Positions 51,106-62,746 of a stretch of DNA of 64,000 nucleotides are shown here, piece by piece. Within the stretch, counting starts at the first letter, position 1; each line of letters starts with the position of its first letter. The notes beneath the pieces were generated by a model that did no database searches, was not told the DNA's origin, and was given only the letters and a program-made list of their open reading frames with translations. Origin of the DNA: Candidatus Poribacteria bacterium (GTDB lineage Bacteria; Poribacteria; WGA-4E; WGA-3G); NCBI GenBank assembly GCA_022827625.1, contig JAJEIE010000019.1, forward strand, positions 62,001-126,000. The letters run 5' to 3'. A program made the position numbers and the translations under genes.

Positions 51106-51675
51106 TTAGAGATGCCGCTGGATGTGTAGGTAACTCTGGGCATCTAACTCCCGATAATCCGGAATGTCGTACCGATTCCCCCGGACATCCGTTATGAAAA
51201 GCCGGGCAGGGGGTACCTGTTTAATGTTCTGATTCAACCCGCGTACCGAGAATGTCACACGACCCCGCTCGGTTTCGACCTCCCATTCATGGATACCGAA
51301 TTGCTCTTTCACGCGGTAAATTTTCTGGATTGTCGGTGTGAAGTAGCGTTTATCCAACTCCTCTTGGAGAATCTCCAGACTCTTTGAATCGAGTTCCGAC
51401 GGGTTAACGAGGATTCCGATTTCGGTATCTTCATCGGCTGCGATGGAGATGTATTGGTTCGGGTCGCTAAGTGGCATAAGCCGCCGCACGACTACGCGTA
51501 GGTAGCACGCCTCTTTCCGAATTTCCAGCCGCGGTGCTCCGACCTCAGAACGCGTGAAAGTCAGCGTCGCTGGCTCCAGATAACGCGGTGTAAAGTCATC
51601 CGATTCAGAAGATCCAGGCTTCGCTGTCGGTGCTGCGGCAAGGGTGCCTTGTTTTGCTGTGTTTTCGTTCTGCAT
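51106..51675 (-). CDS. DUF1854 protein
   Basis: A 189-residue protein of the DUF1854 family, with AEDTEIGILVNPSELDSKSL-like and REKEQFGIHEWEVETERGRV-like segments (here the text is ADEDTEIGILVNPSELDSKS and RVKEQFGIHEWEVETERGRV) and the end TDVRGNRYDIPDYRELDAQS. DUF1854 genes next to ABC exporters are known; in some bacteria they lie near cyanophycin metabolism. Here the ABC gene is 2 bp upstream. I start at the ATG at 51675 (GGAGAG upstream); the longer frame to 51789 overlaps the ABC gene. Confidence 0.8.
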   Translation of the reverse strand: MQNENTAKQGTLAAAPTAKPGSSESDDFTPRYLEPATLTFTRSEVGAPRLEIRKEACYLRVVVRRLMPLSDPNQYISIAADEDTEIGILVNPSELDSKSLEILQEELDKRYFTPTIQKIYRVKEQFGIHEWEVETERGRVTFSVRGLNQNIKQVPPARLFITDVRGNRYDIPDYRELDAQSYLHIQRHL

Positions 51676-51677
51676 AT

Positions 51678-53999
51678 CTATCTCTCCACTGCTTGTGCTG
51701 CGGCGCGGACGTTCGCGGCTTCGCGTTGGGTTTCTACGAGTTTGTAGTATATACCTTTTTGCGCCATGAGTTCCTCGTGAGAGCCACACTCAACACCTTT
51801 GCCCTTTTCAATCACGAAGAGCCGATCGGCGTTTCGGAGTGTTGAAAGCCTGTGGGCAATCGCGAAGGTCGTCCGGTTCTGCACCAGTCTATCAATTGCC
51901 TGTTGAATCTTCTTCTCGGTTTCCACGTCCACAGACGAGGTGGCTTCGTCGAGAATCAAGATACGCGGATTGTGTAAAATCGCTCGGGCGATGGAGATGC
52001 GTTGGCGTTCCCCGCCGGACAAGCGTCCGCCGCGTTCCCCGACTTCTGAATCGTAGCCGTCTGGGAATTTGACGATAAATTCGTGGGCGTTTGCGGCTTT
52101 CGCTGCCGTGATAATGTCCTCCATCGTGGCATCCGGATGTGCATAGGCGATGTTCTCGGCGATAGTGCCGCTGAACAGATACGGTTCTTGCAGTACGACC
52201 CCAATCTGGCGACGCAAATCTTTGAGATCAATCTCTTTAATATCTTCGCCATCAACCTCTAAGCGTCCGGAATCGGGCGTATAGAACCGACAAATCAGAT
52301 TGATCAGCGTCGATTTCCCTGCCCCTGAATGTCCAACGAGTCCGATCATCTCACCGGGTTTGACGTGCAGGTTAATATCCCGAAGCACGGGTTTGTGTGA
52401 GTCGTAGCCGAATGTCATGTTGTGGAACTTGACTTCGCCTGTGATGTTCGGCATCGCTTTAAGCGTGCCGTCGTCAAACTGCTCGGGTTGCGAGTCTATG
52501 ACTTCAAAGAGCCTTTCCGCTGCTGTCATCGAACGAGAAGCCCAGTTAATCAACGGACTAATATAGCGTAACGGTTCGTAGAACATCATCAGGTATGCGT
52601 TAAAAGCCATCAGTGTGCCGAGCGTCATACTTCCAGCGATAATGTTGAGACCGCCGGCGTACCAGACAATCAGAGACCCCAACTGCACTGCGAACATCAG
52701 TGGTGGGTAGTAGGTTGCCCAGATTAATTCGGCATTCGTTTCATAGTCCCGTGCGTCGATGTTGGCATCAGCGAACCGGTTGACTTCGCTCCGTTGTTGT
52801 CCGAACGCGCGGACAACTCGGATACCCGATACAGAGTCGTTGACGACATCAAACAACTTTGAGCGACGCCGCCATGCACGGTGCCAAAGGCTTCGCACCT
52901 TCTTCCAGAACCAACCGGCGCCAAAGACGATTATCGGAATCGGGATTAAGATGAAGCACGCCAATTGCCAGTTCATCAAGAAAAGGGCTGTCCCAATACC
53001 AAAGAAGAGCAGCAACTCTACCGCGAGGAACGACAGGCCCTCTAACATGAAGTCTTGCAGCCGTTCACTGTCCTCGGTGATGTGTGAGATAACCGTCCCC
53101 GTTTTCCGTTTATCAAAAAAGCGGATCGACAGGTTGTGCAAATGCTGATAGACATGCGACCGGATATTCGCTGCGACGCGGAACGTCAGCCATGCACCTA
53201 AACGCAACCGGAAAACTGTGAAAATTTCTCGGATGATCTGTATCGTTAATAGTGTGCCTACAGCGATGGACAAAGCCACTGCTGCCGGTTGAATGGTGCG
53301 GAACATATTTCCTAAACGTGTACCGGATGTTTCTTGTACGGCAACAGTGGGATCGTTTAGGAGAAGGATATCGTCAATCAGAATTTTGTTGAAGTAGGGT
53401 GGCACAAGCGAAATGAGCGTGCCAGCAATCACAAATAGCATGAACAGGATTGCCCGACCCCGATAGGGGCGGATATAGGACAAAATCCGTAGCATGACTT
53501 TGTGTTTTTTCGTGCATGCCGGACACGGTGAAAACTCATCTGGCAAGAGCAAGCCGCACGATTGGCAGAATTGTTCTTCTGGTTTATAGTCCCATATTGG
53601 TGCTTCATCGCGTTTGCCTTTTCGGAACTCAATCTCGTCTCCGATAAATCGGGCGACGAACCCGAACTTTGAGGCACAACCGTTTGAATAACGGATGAGA
53701 TCCACAGTTCCTGTCTCTGTTTCCAGTACCAAGAGACCGGCATCCACAACGGCTTCCGCGCGGATACCTAAGACGTTCTCGTATGGGATGTAGTGTAGCA
53801 CCTCGCCTTCGCCTGTTACGGTAAAAATTGCTGCATCTGTTAGCACGAACCACTCTTCACCGTAAGTGCCGGCTGCGTTTACATCGCTTTGAACGGCGAA
53901 TCGAATCTGTTCTGGACGAATTTCTAATTTATTCAGTGTTACTTTAACTAAATCGGGTATCGGGTCAAGCGTACCCGTTGGTGTCTCTGCAGTTGACAT
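51678..53999 (-). CDS. ABC exporter with N-terminal PH-like domain and zinc ribbon
   Basis: MsbA-type half exporter, 773 residues. The N-terminal 130 residues form a beta-rich PH-like domain that includes RYSNGCASKFGFVARFI. A zinc ribbon, CQSCGLLLPDEFSPCPACTK, sits at about 145-165. Six membrane helices follow, then the ATPase: Walker A GHSGAGKST, signature LSGGERQRISIARAIL, Walker B ILILDEATSSVD. The substrate may be a lipid or a peptide-like compound. The N-terminal addition is shared with exporters found next to DUF1854. It is co-transcribed with the DUF1854 and DUF4159 genes, 21 bp after a second zinc-ribbon protein. Confidence 0.88.
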   Translation of the reverse strand: MSTAETPTGTLDPIPDLVKVTLNKLEIRPEQIRFAVQSDVNAAGTYGEEWFVLTDAAIFTVTGEGEVLHYIPYENVLGIRAEAVVDAGLLVLETETGTVDLIRYSNGCASKFGFVARFIGDEIEFRKGKRDEAPIWDYKPEEQFCQSCGLLLPDEFSPCPACTKKHKVMLRILSYIRPYRGRAILFMLFVIAGTLISLVPPYFNKILIDDILLLNDPTVAVQETSGTRLGNMFRTIQPAAVALSIAVGTLLTIQIIREIFTVFRLRLGAWLTFRVAANIRSHVYQHLHNLSIRFFDKRKTGTVISHITEDSERLQDFMLEGLSFLAVELLLFFGIGTALFLMNWQLACFILIPIPIIVFGAGWFWKKVRSLWHRAWRRRSKLFDVVNDSVSGIRVVRAFGQQRSEVNRFADANIDARDYETNAELIWATYYPPLMFAVQLGSLIVWYAGGLNIIAGSMTLGTLMAFNAYLMMFYEPLRYISPLINWASRSMTAAERLFEVIDSQPEQFDDGTLKAMPNITGEVKFHNMTFGYDSHKPVLRDINLHVKPGEMIGLVGHSGAGKSTLINLICRFYTPDSGRLEVDGEDIKEIDLKDLRRQIGVVLQEPYLFSGTIAENIAYAHPDATMEDIITAAKAANAHEFIVKFPDGYDSEVGERGGRLSGGERQRISIARAILHNPRILILDEATSSVDVETEKKIQQAIDRLVQNRTTFAIAHRLSTLRNADRLFVIEKGKGVECGSHEELMAQKGIYYKLVETQREAANVRAAAQAVER

Positions 54000-54020
54000 T
54001 CCTTTTCTCTACCTCCGTTC

Positions 54021-54242
54021 TTATTTCCCAGGTGTACGTGCGTCGGGATACTTCCACAGGTCTTTACGATCAATAGATTTCCAACGCGTGGCATCCACAC
54101 GTTGGACGGCGTATATCTTCCGACCGCACCTGCACTGGACATCGTGAACGTGCCCGTTTGAGCAGGTCTTGCGCTCAACAAAGTCAATACTCTCTTGATG
54201 GACGCGGTAACCGCACCTACACGAATAGCAAACCAAGTACAT
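54021..54242 (-). CDS. Small zinc-ribbon-like protein
   Basis: A 73-residue protein with CYSCRCGY near 5-12, CSNGH and CRCGRKIY; the six cysteines suggest one or two zinc knuckles. The C-terminal part is basic. It starts at the ATG at 54242 (GAGG at 6 nt). It lies 21 bp upstream of the ABC exporter gene, so it is the first gene of that operon. I do not recognise the family. Confidence 0.6.
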   Translation of the reverse strand: MYLVCYSCRCGYRVHQESIDFVERKTCSNGHVHDVQCRCGRKIYAVQRVDATRWKSIDRKDLWKYPDARTPGK

Positions 54243-54337
54243 CACAAACCTCACTATCTACTGCATTTTTGAATATTGGATACTCACCTTTATAAAAACC
54301 CGTTTCTCGCAATTTAATTCAAAAAAATGTAACACAG

Positions 54338-55456
54338 TTAAACGCTAACAGCGTGCTTCTCCAAAACCGCATCGTTCAACGTAACACCGAGTCCTGGCTT
54401 CGTTGACGGAATGATATACCCATCTTCCCACTGCAGCGGCTCTTTGAGGATATCAGCGTGGAAGCCGTCCCATGTATGGATACCTTCCTGAATCAGGAAA
54501 TTCGGGCTACAGACATCCAACTGAATATTCGCCGCGCCCCCGATCGGACCGCCATACAGATGCGGTGCTATCTGCGCATAGTGTGCCTCACCCATAGATG
54601 CGATTTTCTTCGCTTCGAGGATACCCCCCGTGATTGTCAAATCCATCTGCAGTATAGATGCTGCCTGTTGTTCCAACAGATCCACAAACTCATATTTCGT
54701 TAGCAACCGCTCTCCAGTCGCAATCGGGATACTCGTGGATTGTGCGACGCGTGCCATCTCTTTAATATTTTCAGGAGGCAGTGGTTCTTCAAACCAGAGC
54801 GGATCGTACGGCTCAACGCGTTTTGCGAAACGGATTGCGCTGTTCGTGTTGAACTGTCCGTGGGTTCCAATCAGAATATCACATCTATCGCCAACGGCAT
54901 CTCGGATCCCTCGGATAACGCTCTCTGCGTAGTCCAGCGTCTCCAGCCTATCGGCGGTGTTCGGATCGACAGGATCGAATTTGACGGCAGTGAACCCTTT
55001 TTCGACATAAGAGAGTGCGAGTTCCCCGGTTTTCTCTGGAGAGTCGCCGCGCCGCCATTGCAGCAGATAGGAATAGGCGCGCAATTTCTCATGGAACATT
55101 CCGCCTAATAGGTTATAGATCGGCTGATTTAGTGCCTTTCCGACAATATCCCAACACGCCATCTCAATCGCGCTCATCGCTGGGCTTGTCAGGGGACCGG
55201 AATGCCGCACACACGGTCCTTCGTAAAGCGTAGACCAAATCCGCTCAATCCGAAAGGGATCTACACCCATCAGGTAGCGTTCTACCCAATCTTTAATCAG
55301 CTCGATAACGACATGGTTCAATTGGGTATGATAGGTACATTCGCCTACCCCCTCAATGCCTTCATCCGTTATCAGTTTGACGAAAATCCAACGCCTTCCA
55401 CCCCAATGCGGTGGCGGTACATCAACGAGATAAGTCTTCACATCAACAATCTTCAT
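54338..55456 (-). CDS. Mandelate racemase/muconate lactonizing enzyme family dehydratase
   Basis: Enolase-superfamily enzyme, 372 residues. It has the N-terminal capping domain KIVDVKTYLVDVPPPHWGGR and the barrel motifs FTAVKFDPVDPN, DILIGTHGQFNTNSAIRFAK, LWFEEPLPPENI, ATGERLL and IAPHLYGGP. These fit the D-galactonate/D-arabinonate dehydratase group. Metal ligands would be Asp, Glu and Glu at the ends of strands 3 to 5. It probably dehydrates an acid sugar; the exact substrate is unknown. It stands alone on the minus strand. Confidence 0.88.
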   Translation of the reverse strand: MKIVDVKTYLVDVPPPHWGGRRWIFVKLITDEGIEGVGECTYHTQLNHVVIELIKDWVERYLMGVDPFRIERIWSTLYEGPCVRHSGPLTSPAMSAIEMACWDIVGKALNQPIYNLLGGMFHEKLRAYSYLLQWRRGDSPEKTGELALSYVEKGFTAVKFDPVDPNTADRLETLDYAESVIRGIRDAVGDRCDILIGTHGQFNTNSAIRFAKRVEPYDPLWFEEPLPPENIKEMARVAQSTSIPIATGERLLTKYEFVDLLEQQAASILQMDLTITGGILEAKKIASMGEAHYAQIAPHLYGGPIGGAANIQLDVCSPNFLIQEGIHTWDGFHADILKEPLQWEDGYIIPSTKPGLGVTLNDAVLEKHAVSV

Positions 55457-55605
55457 CTTTTTAACTTTCCTTGCGGTTCGTTAAGGGTGCATTTGTAGTT
55501 TGACACCCTTTCCGTAGAGCTAAAGAAATACCCCAGCAAAAACCCTTCCACTTCGTTTCAGACTACAGTTTTGAGGCTAATTTTAAGTTGTCCACTCGGA
55601 AAACA

Positions 55606-57840
55606 TTAAGGATTCCACCAATAGGTTACTTTGCCAACTAAGGTCGTATCCAACAACCCTGTTGATACGCTGTCTGTCCCGTAAGTTTGGTTGAAAACAA
55701 AATAGAAGTCGCTACCGGGTTGGTAGACATAGTTAACTAAGAAATTTGTTGTAACGAGGTTCCGATCACTGTTCCATTGGACGTAGAGTTTGGTGAAGAG
55801 GTCTGTCGAAAAGGAATAGACGATACGTCCCCCAAAGACATTCGTATTGAAGGATCCTTCTGGAAGGGTGACGCGGTTAAACTCGTATCTCGGTTCCACA
55901 CTAAAGCGTCCAGCGAACCGAAGGTCGAGACGCAGGTCAAATCCACGACGGGTGCCGTTGTAGAAATCCCCGATATTGAACCCAAACCGTCCGTTGAAAA
56001 TCTGACCTTCAGCGTTGAACATGAGGCTATAGTTGTTGTAACTATACCTACCCGGTGGAATGACAATTCCGTCTCGAATTTCAAAGTCCTCGGTGAGGTG
56101 CTCAAAGTTCCGGTAGACTCGGAGGCCGCCCCACCCATTCGTCTCCAACTCAAGCCACGTGCTCCAAATAAAAGTGCGTGTCTCTAATTCATTCTCTGAA
56201 TTGAAGATGAGATCGAGTTCCGGTCCAGTCCACAACCGACGAAACCCGAACCAGTGGAGGTAAGGCGTGGCGCGCGCTTCACCCCGGAACCAGCGTGAAC
56301 CTGTCCGATAGACGTAGCCGACCTCGGGGTTGAAATCATCCCCGATATCCGTATAGGAGGCGTTCAGGCGCCCGACTTCGCTCTGCCAATTTCCGCCGAA
56401 ATACAAAGCATTCGCGTTTCCGTTTGGCAACGTACTATTGTTAGCGGCGGTTTGTCCGTTGCGTGGGTCGTCCTGAATTTCACTCGGTTCAAAAGTGCGT
56501 GCCCAGAGTCCGCGGAAGGTCATATTATCGATGGGGCGATAGATAAAATCCAAACCTGTCGCGCGGTTGTGCCTGTCGAAGTCTTGTTTGTTAATCGCGA
56601 TCATACCGACACTTGAGCCAGTGAAAAGATCGCGTCTCAGGCGCAGCACCGAATAGTTGGTTCTATCAAGGTCTACCGCGTCCGTATCCTCCGTGGCGTC
56701 CGCTCCATACTTATCTGTGAGAACATTCAGCAGCCCTACGCCGAAACCTCCCACTTTACCGGTAACTTTTCCGCCCCCTATGATTGGGATGGCGTGTCCT
56801 TCTTCAATACCGATGCGGCGACTGTAGAAAAGGAGGAGTGGCGGTGGTGCGTTGAAACTCGTGCGTGGGATACCGAAATCGAAGATTCCGGCGCCTTCCA
56901 AAAAGAATTGCCGTTTCTCAGGAAAAAAGAGGCTGAACCGTGTTAAGTTCGCTTCCTCCTGATCCGCCTCGACCTGTGCGAAATCTGTGTTAACGGTGAG
57001 GTCTGCGGTGAGATTTGAGGTGAGACCCACCTTCATGTCTGCCCCTAAGTCAAACACACCAAACGTTCCTTCTTCCTCTGTTCGAGCGACACCGGGGAGG
57101 AAATAGGGCAGAAACTCGATATTTCGGCGTTGTGAGATCCCGGATAAACCCGTTAGGGTTCCGAGATTGGTTGTCCGATAACGTGCCATGAAACTATAGG
57201 CTGCTGGTACGGGTGCCCACGTGCCTTCTTCCTGGCTTTTCTGAATCCTGCGTCCGAGATTCAGACCCCATGTTAACGCCTCTTCGTCCTTAAATCTCAA
57301 CTGACTGAAGGGGATGGCGATTTCTGTCGTCCAGTTATCGCCGTTAATTTTTGCTCGACTGTCCCAGACTGCGTTCCAGTTTTCGTTTCGGCTGTCCCCA
57401 CTGTCCATTATCGCGACATCTTCCCGCGCACCGAGCGGATTCACCCGAAAAAAGAACCCACTGCGTCGATCGTTATAGGTGTCCAACATCACGAAGACGT
57501 TGTCATTATCATATAACATCGCATCGCGCCGCATCTTATTCGCAACAATCTTGGCGCGTTCCGGTTCGCTACAGACAAAACCGAAATAGATGTATCTGTC
57601 ATCATAAAGGATCCGAACCTCCGTCGCTTCCGTCAGTGCCGCGCCCGCATCGGGTTCATATTGGATAAATTGGCGAATAGGTGTCGCTTTCTGCCAATCG
57701 GACTCTGTAAGTTCGCCATCAATCTCGACGCTTTCATAAGTACGATACGCCTCTGCCTGAAGTGCTTCCGTTTCAGCGTATACGCCAGCACTGAGGCAAA
57801 AAAGGAGTAGCATCGATAGCCATCTACATAGATAATCCAT
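55606..57840 (-). CDS. DUF5916 outer-membrane barrel with CBM9-like domain
   Basis: A 744-residue exported protein. The signal peptide covers about 1-23 (LSMLLLFCLSAGVYA). A CBM9-like sandwich at about 35-215 starts VEIDGELTESDWQKATPIRQ, and the rest (about 230-740) forms the DUF5916 beta barrel, rich in Tyr and Phe and ending with strands such as VSTGLLDTTLVGKVTYWW. It probably sits in the outer membrane and binds a sugar or a polymer. The TTG at 57849 opens the frame, and the ATG at 57840 is preferred. It is divergent from katG. Confidence 0.85.
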   Translation of the reverse strand: MDYLCRWLSMLLLFCLSAGVYAETEALQAEAYRTYESVEIDGELTESDWQKATPIRQFIQYEPDAGAALTEATEVRILYDDRYIYFGFVCSEPERAKIVANKMRRDAMLYDNDNVFVMLDTYNDRRSGFFFRVNPLGAREDVAIMDSGDSRNENWNAVWDSRAKINGDNWTTEIAIPFSQLRFKDEEALTWGLNLGRRIQKSQEEGTWAPVPAAYSFMARYRTTNLGTLTGLSGISQRRNIEFLPYFLPGVARTEEEGTFGVFDLGADMKVGLTSNLTADLTVNTDFAQVEADQEEANLTRFSLFFPEKRQFFLEGAGIFDFGIPRTSFNAPPPLLLFYSRRIGIEEGHAIPIIGGGKVTGKVGGFGVGLLNVLTDKYGADATEDTDAVDLDRTNYSVLRLRRDLFTGSSVGMIAINKQDFDRHNRATGLDFIYRPIDNMTFRGLWARTFEPSEIQDDPRNGQTAANNSTLPNGNANALYFGGNWQSEVGRLNASYTDIGDDFNPEVGYVYRTGSRWFRGEARATPYLHWFGFRRLWTGPELDLIFNSENELETRTFIWSTWLELETNGWGGLRVYRNFEHLTEDFEIRDGIVIPPGRYSYNNYSLMFNAEGQIFNGRFGFNIGDFYNGTRRGFDLRLDLRFAGRFSVEPRYEFNRVTLPEGSFNTNVFGGRIVYSFSTDLFTKLYVQWNSDRNLVTTNFLVNYVYQPGSDFYFVFNQTYGTDSVSTGLLDTTLVGKVTYWWNP

Positions 57841-57982
57841 GGTATACAAGGTAGGCGTTTATACTGCAAGCGTTGACTTGCAAGTCTCGCCAAAAATAAC
57901 CTCCGTGCTAATCTTAAGTTTTCTCTATTATACCACATCTTTTCAAATTCTGCATATCTAATCTATGGGTGTTTCGGAATAT

Positions 57983-58011
57983 TTGATGTCTTTTCCAATT
58001 TATGATATACT
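57983..58011 (+). promoter_or_regulatory. Promoter of katG
   Basis: TTGATG, a 17-bp spacer and TATACT, 95 bp before the ATG of katG. The rest of the 265-bp divergent gap (57841-58105) shows no obvious operator. Confidence 0.65.
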
Positions 58012-58078
58012 ATTTCAGATATCCATTTGGAGTTTTCAAACATACGTTTACAACGGATGATGTCAAAGAATAAGTTGA

Positions 58079-60295
<2,217 letters not shown>

Positions 60296-60312
60296 TCTTG
60301 GCGAAGTTTGAA

Positions 60313-60345
60313 CAGTAGGCGCGTGGCATCCTCACGTGCCTACTG
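60313..60345 (+). terminator. Hairpin after katG
   Basis: CAGTAGGCGCGTG, GCATCCT, CACGTGCCTACTG: a 13-bp stem with one G-T pair and a 7-base loop, 18 bp after the stop. There is no U-tract, so it may act with a factor or as an mRNA stabiliser. Confidence 0.55.
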
Positions 60346-60363
60346 CCTTCCAATCTACTCTCC

Positions 60364-60388
60364 TGTAATAAGGATTTCCTAATCCCAA
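60364..60388. repeat. GGATTT-AATCC repeat copy
   Basis: TGTAATAAGGATTTCCTAAT followed by CCCAA, degenerate copy of the repeats at 22819 and 24074. The rest of the gap to the transporter gene shows nothing recognisable. Confidence 0.5.
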
Positions 60389-60457
60389 AACTGGATAACC
60401 CTACCTAATACAGAATCTTGTTGATTTCCTTTCCAAGGTATGCGAAAATAGGGAACT

Positions 60458-61777
60458 ATGAAGAATGATAAGAAGACAATCTTCGGTTGGTGCATGTACG
60501 ACTGGGCGAATTCAGCCTATATCACCACTGTGATCGCCGCTATATTGCCGAATTACTTTGCGAAAGCCATTGTAGGCGAAGCCGGTATTGATATCCTCGG
60601 TATGAATATGTCCGCTACAACATTATGGGGCTATATGTTGGGAACAGCGGCGTTCTGCGTCTTCCTCTTTGCACCCGTACTTGGGGCGATTGCGGATTTC
60701 TCTTCAGCCAAGAAAAGATTCCTCATGGGCTTTGCGTATATGGGGAGTCTCTTCGCAATGATGCTCTATTTTTGCAAGTCTGGTGATGTCGGACTAACGG
60801 TTGTGCTGTTTCTCGGTTCTCAAATCTGCTTTGTCGGCGGGAACGTTTTCTACGATGCGTTCTTACCAGGGATCGCCTCTGAAGACAAAATGGATTCTGT
60901 CTCTGCGAGAGGCTATGCGTTTGGATATGTCGGCGGCGCGCTCCAGTTTTCCATTGCCCTCGCGCTCGTCGCTATGCAAAAAACACCCGCGGACCAAGCG
61001 ATGGCAGCGCGGATCGGAATGGCGATGACAGGCGCATGGTGGGCAGGCTGGACGCTATTGACGATGAAATACCTGAAGGAAGAGAAAATGCCATACCAAC
61101 TGCCAGAAGCCTACCGCAACCGACCAAAAGTTTTGGCATATCTCACCCTCGGTATCAGTCGGACGGTTTCAACAGCGAAAAGGGTTGGACGCTTTAAACA
61201 TCTTACCCTCTTCCTCGTCGCCTATATGATTTACAACGACGGCATACACACCGTCACAAGCATGGCGACAATTTACGGCACTGAGGAGTTAGGACTTTCG
61301 ACAACAGCACTGATGGTAACGCTCCTGCTGGTCCAAGTTGTCGCAATCGGGGGCGCGTTGATATTCAGTCGATTGGCGGGTCGTATCGGCGCGAAACGGT
61401 CTGTGATGTTTGCCTTAGTCCTATGGAGCGGGGTCGTTACTTACGGCTATTTCATCCACACCGCAACAGAATTCTTCGTTTTGGGGATGATTGTTGGGAT
61501 CGTCCTGGGTGGAACGCAGGCTTTGAGTCGTTCCCTATATGGCGCGATGATTCCAGAAAACGCAAGTGCCGAGTTTTATGGGTTCTATTCTGTTTTTAGT
61601 AAGTTTTCATCCATTTGGGGTCCCGTAACTTTCGGTGTTATCAAACAGATTACCGGCAGTGCCCGCCTCTCGATTATTTCGTTGATGATCTTCTTTATCG
61701 TCGGGTTAATTCTCTTAGGATTTGTGGATGAGGAAAAAGCGAAAGCGGATAAACTGGCGTTCCAGTTTAGCGATTAA
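60458..61777 (+). CDS. MFS transporter, UMF1 family
   Basis: A 439-residue permease with about 11-12 helices. The motif IFGWCMYDWANSAYITTVIA near the N-terminus is the mark of the UMF1/Atg22-like branch of the major facilitator superfamily. A second motif, FVGGNVFYDAFLPGIASEDK, is typical too. Atg22 exports amino acids from fungal vacuoles; bacterial substrates are unknown. AGGGA is 5 nt upstream of the ATG. It converges on the tonB-like gene with palindromes in the gap. Confidence 0.88.
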   Translation: MKNDKKTIFGWCMYDWANSAYITTVIAAILPNYFAKAIVGEAGIDILGMNMSATTLWGYMLGTAAFCVFLFAPVLGAIADFSSAKKRFLMGFAYMGSLFAMMLYFCKSGDVGLTVVLFLGSQICFVGGNVFYDAFLPGIASEDKMDSVSARGYAFGYVGGALQFSIALALVAMQKTPADQAMAARIGMAMTGAWWAGWTLLTMKYLKEEKMPYQLPEAYRNRPKVLAYLTLGISRTVSTAKRVGRFKHLTLFLVAYMIYNDGIHTVTSMATIYGTEELGLSTTALMVTLLLVQVVAIGGALIFSRLAGRIGAKRSVMFALVLWSGVVTYGYFIHTATEFFVLGMIVGIVLGGTQALSRSLYGAMIPENASAEFYGFYSVFSKFSSIWGPVTFGVIKQITGSARLSIISLMIFFIVGLILLGFVDEEKAKADKLAFQFSD

Positions 61778-61785
61778 AATAGAAA

Positions 61786-61806
61786 GGCGAGGTTAGAAAC
61801 CTCGCC
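61786..61806. repeat. GCGAGGT-ACCTCGC palindrome
   Basis: GGCGAGGTT, AGA, AACCTCGCC, 9 bp after the transporter stop in a convergent gap, where it may act as a terminator hairpin in both directions. Confidence 0.85.
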
Positions 61807-61811
61807 AGCGT

Positions 61812-61830
61812 CACAAACTAACAGTTTGTG
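61812..61830. repeat. Palindromic repeat copy (CAAACTGTTAGTTTG family)
   Basis: CACAAACTAACAGTTTGTG, 5 bp from the previous palindrome. The two families share this 66-bp convergent gap. Confidence 0.9.
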
Positions 61831-61843
61831 GCACAACTAACCA

Positions 61844-62713
61844 CTAATTCGCCAACTCAAAGATAATCGGAAGTTCAAGTCGTAAACTGGTTCCCTCTTG
61901 TCCATCGGGGAACGGTGGATAAGGCACGGCATTTCGGACGGCAGCAAGCGCGGCATTGTCGAGTGCTTTCGATCCAGACGAGATGGTGACCTCTGGATTC
62001 CGAACAGTCCCATCTTTGAAGAGCGTAAACCGGATCGTTGCAGCGGCACCCGCATCCAGACTTCGGACGCGTGGTGGGAAGCGTTGAACCTGTTTAATGC
62101 GATCCCGGACGGCTTTTAGGAACTCGTTAAACGACTGTTTCGCATCTCCGAGGTTCATGGAAGCGAGTTCAAGATTTCCGGGGTCATTGAATTCCGTCTG
62201 CGCGAGATTTGTTCCCATATCCAGCCTTGAAACTAAACTCGTGTTTTCAAACTTCGGCACCTCAAATTTCGGCATAGTCGTAACAATGGTCGCCTGTCGG
62301 GAGCCCGAGAATAGATCGCGACCGATCCCTGCTGTACTGGGTGCCATTACCGGACGTGTAGGTACGTCGCTTGCGGGCAGTGTAAATCGGGCATTGCCTA
62401 CTGGGATTTTCGCACTCGTTGTAACGGCTTGTCCCTTGGGGGCACGAACTTGGGAGAACTTCGGTTTTGTTGGTTTTCGTGTTGCCCGAGGTGGTGTTCG
62501 GCGTTTCGGCTCCGGTTTCGATGCTTCCAGAACGACACTGTCTACTTTGTCCTTGTTTGGATTTAACACAGTTTTTTGAATGAAGTAGATCGCCCCGGCG
62601 ATAATTCCGATGACGTGCAGTCCGATTGCGAAGGTACTCGCAATCCGCATCGCTTTCTTTTTCCGTTTTTGAGAGGCTTCGCGATTTTGGCGTTGGAGAT
62701 CAGCAATGTTCAT
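61844..62713 (-). CDS. TonB family protein
   Basis: Energy-transducing periplasmic protein, 289 residues. A basic start (LQRQNREASQKRKKKAMRIA) precedes one membrane helix (about 25-46). A Pro/Lys-rich linker follows (KPEPKRRTPPRATRKPTKPK), and the C-terminal TonB domain (about 205-285) has VRDRIKQVQRFPPRVR, AAATIRFTLFKDGTVRNPEV and PYPPFPDGQEGTSLRLELPI. It would transmit the proton-motive force to an outer-membrane receptor; no ExbB/ExbD or receptor gene is here. AAGGAGG is 10 nt upstream. It probably shares a transcript with the two upstream genes. Confidence 0.88.
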   Translation of the reverse strand: MNIADLQRQNREASQKRKKKAMRIASTFAIGLHVIGIIAGAIYFIQKTVLNPNKDKVDSVVLEASKPEPKRRTPPRATRKPTKPKFSQVRAPKGQAVTTSAKIPVGNARFTLPASDVPTRPVMAPSTAGIGRDLFSGSRQATIVTTMPKFEVPKFENTSLVSRLDMGTNLAQTEFNDPGNLELASMNLGDAKQSFNEFLKAVRDRIKQVQRFPPRVRSLDAGAAATIRFTLFKDGTVRNPEVTISSGSKALDNAALAAVRNAVPYPPFPDGQEGTSLRLELPIIFELAN

Positions 62714-62746
62714 AAAAATTTAATCCTCCTTATAGTTTTCGACCCC

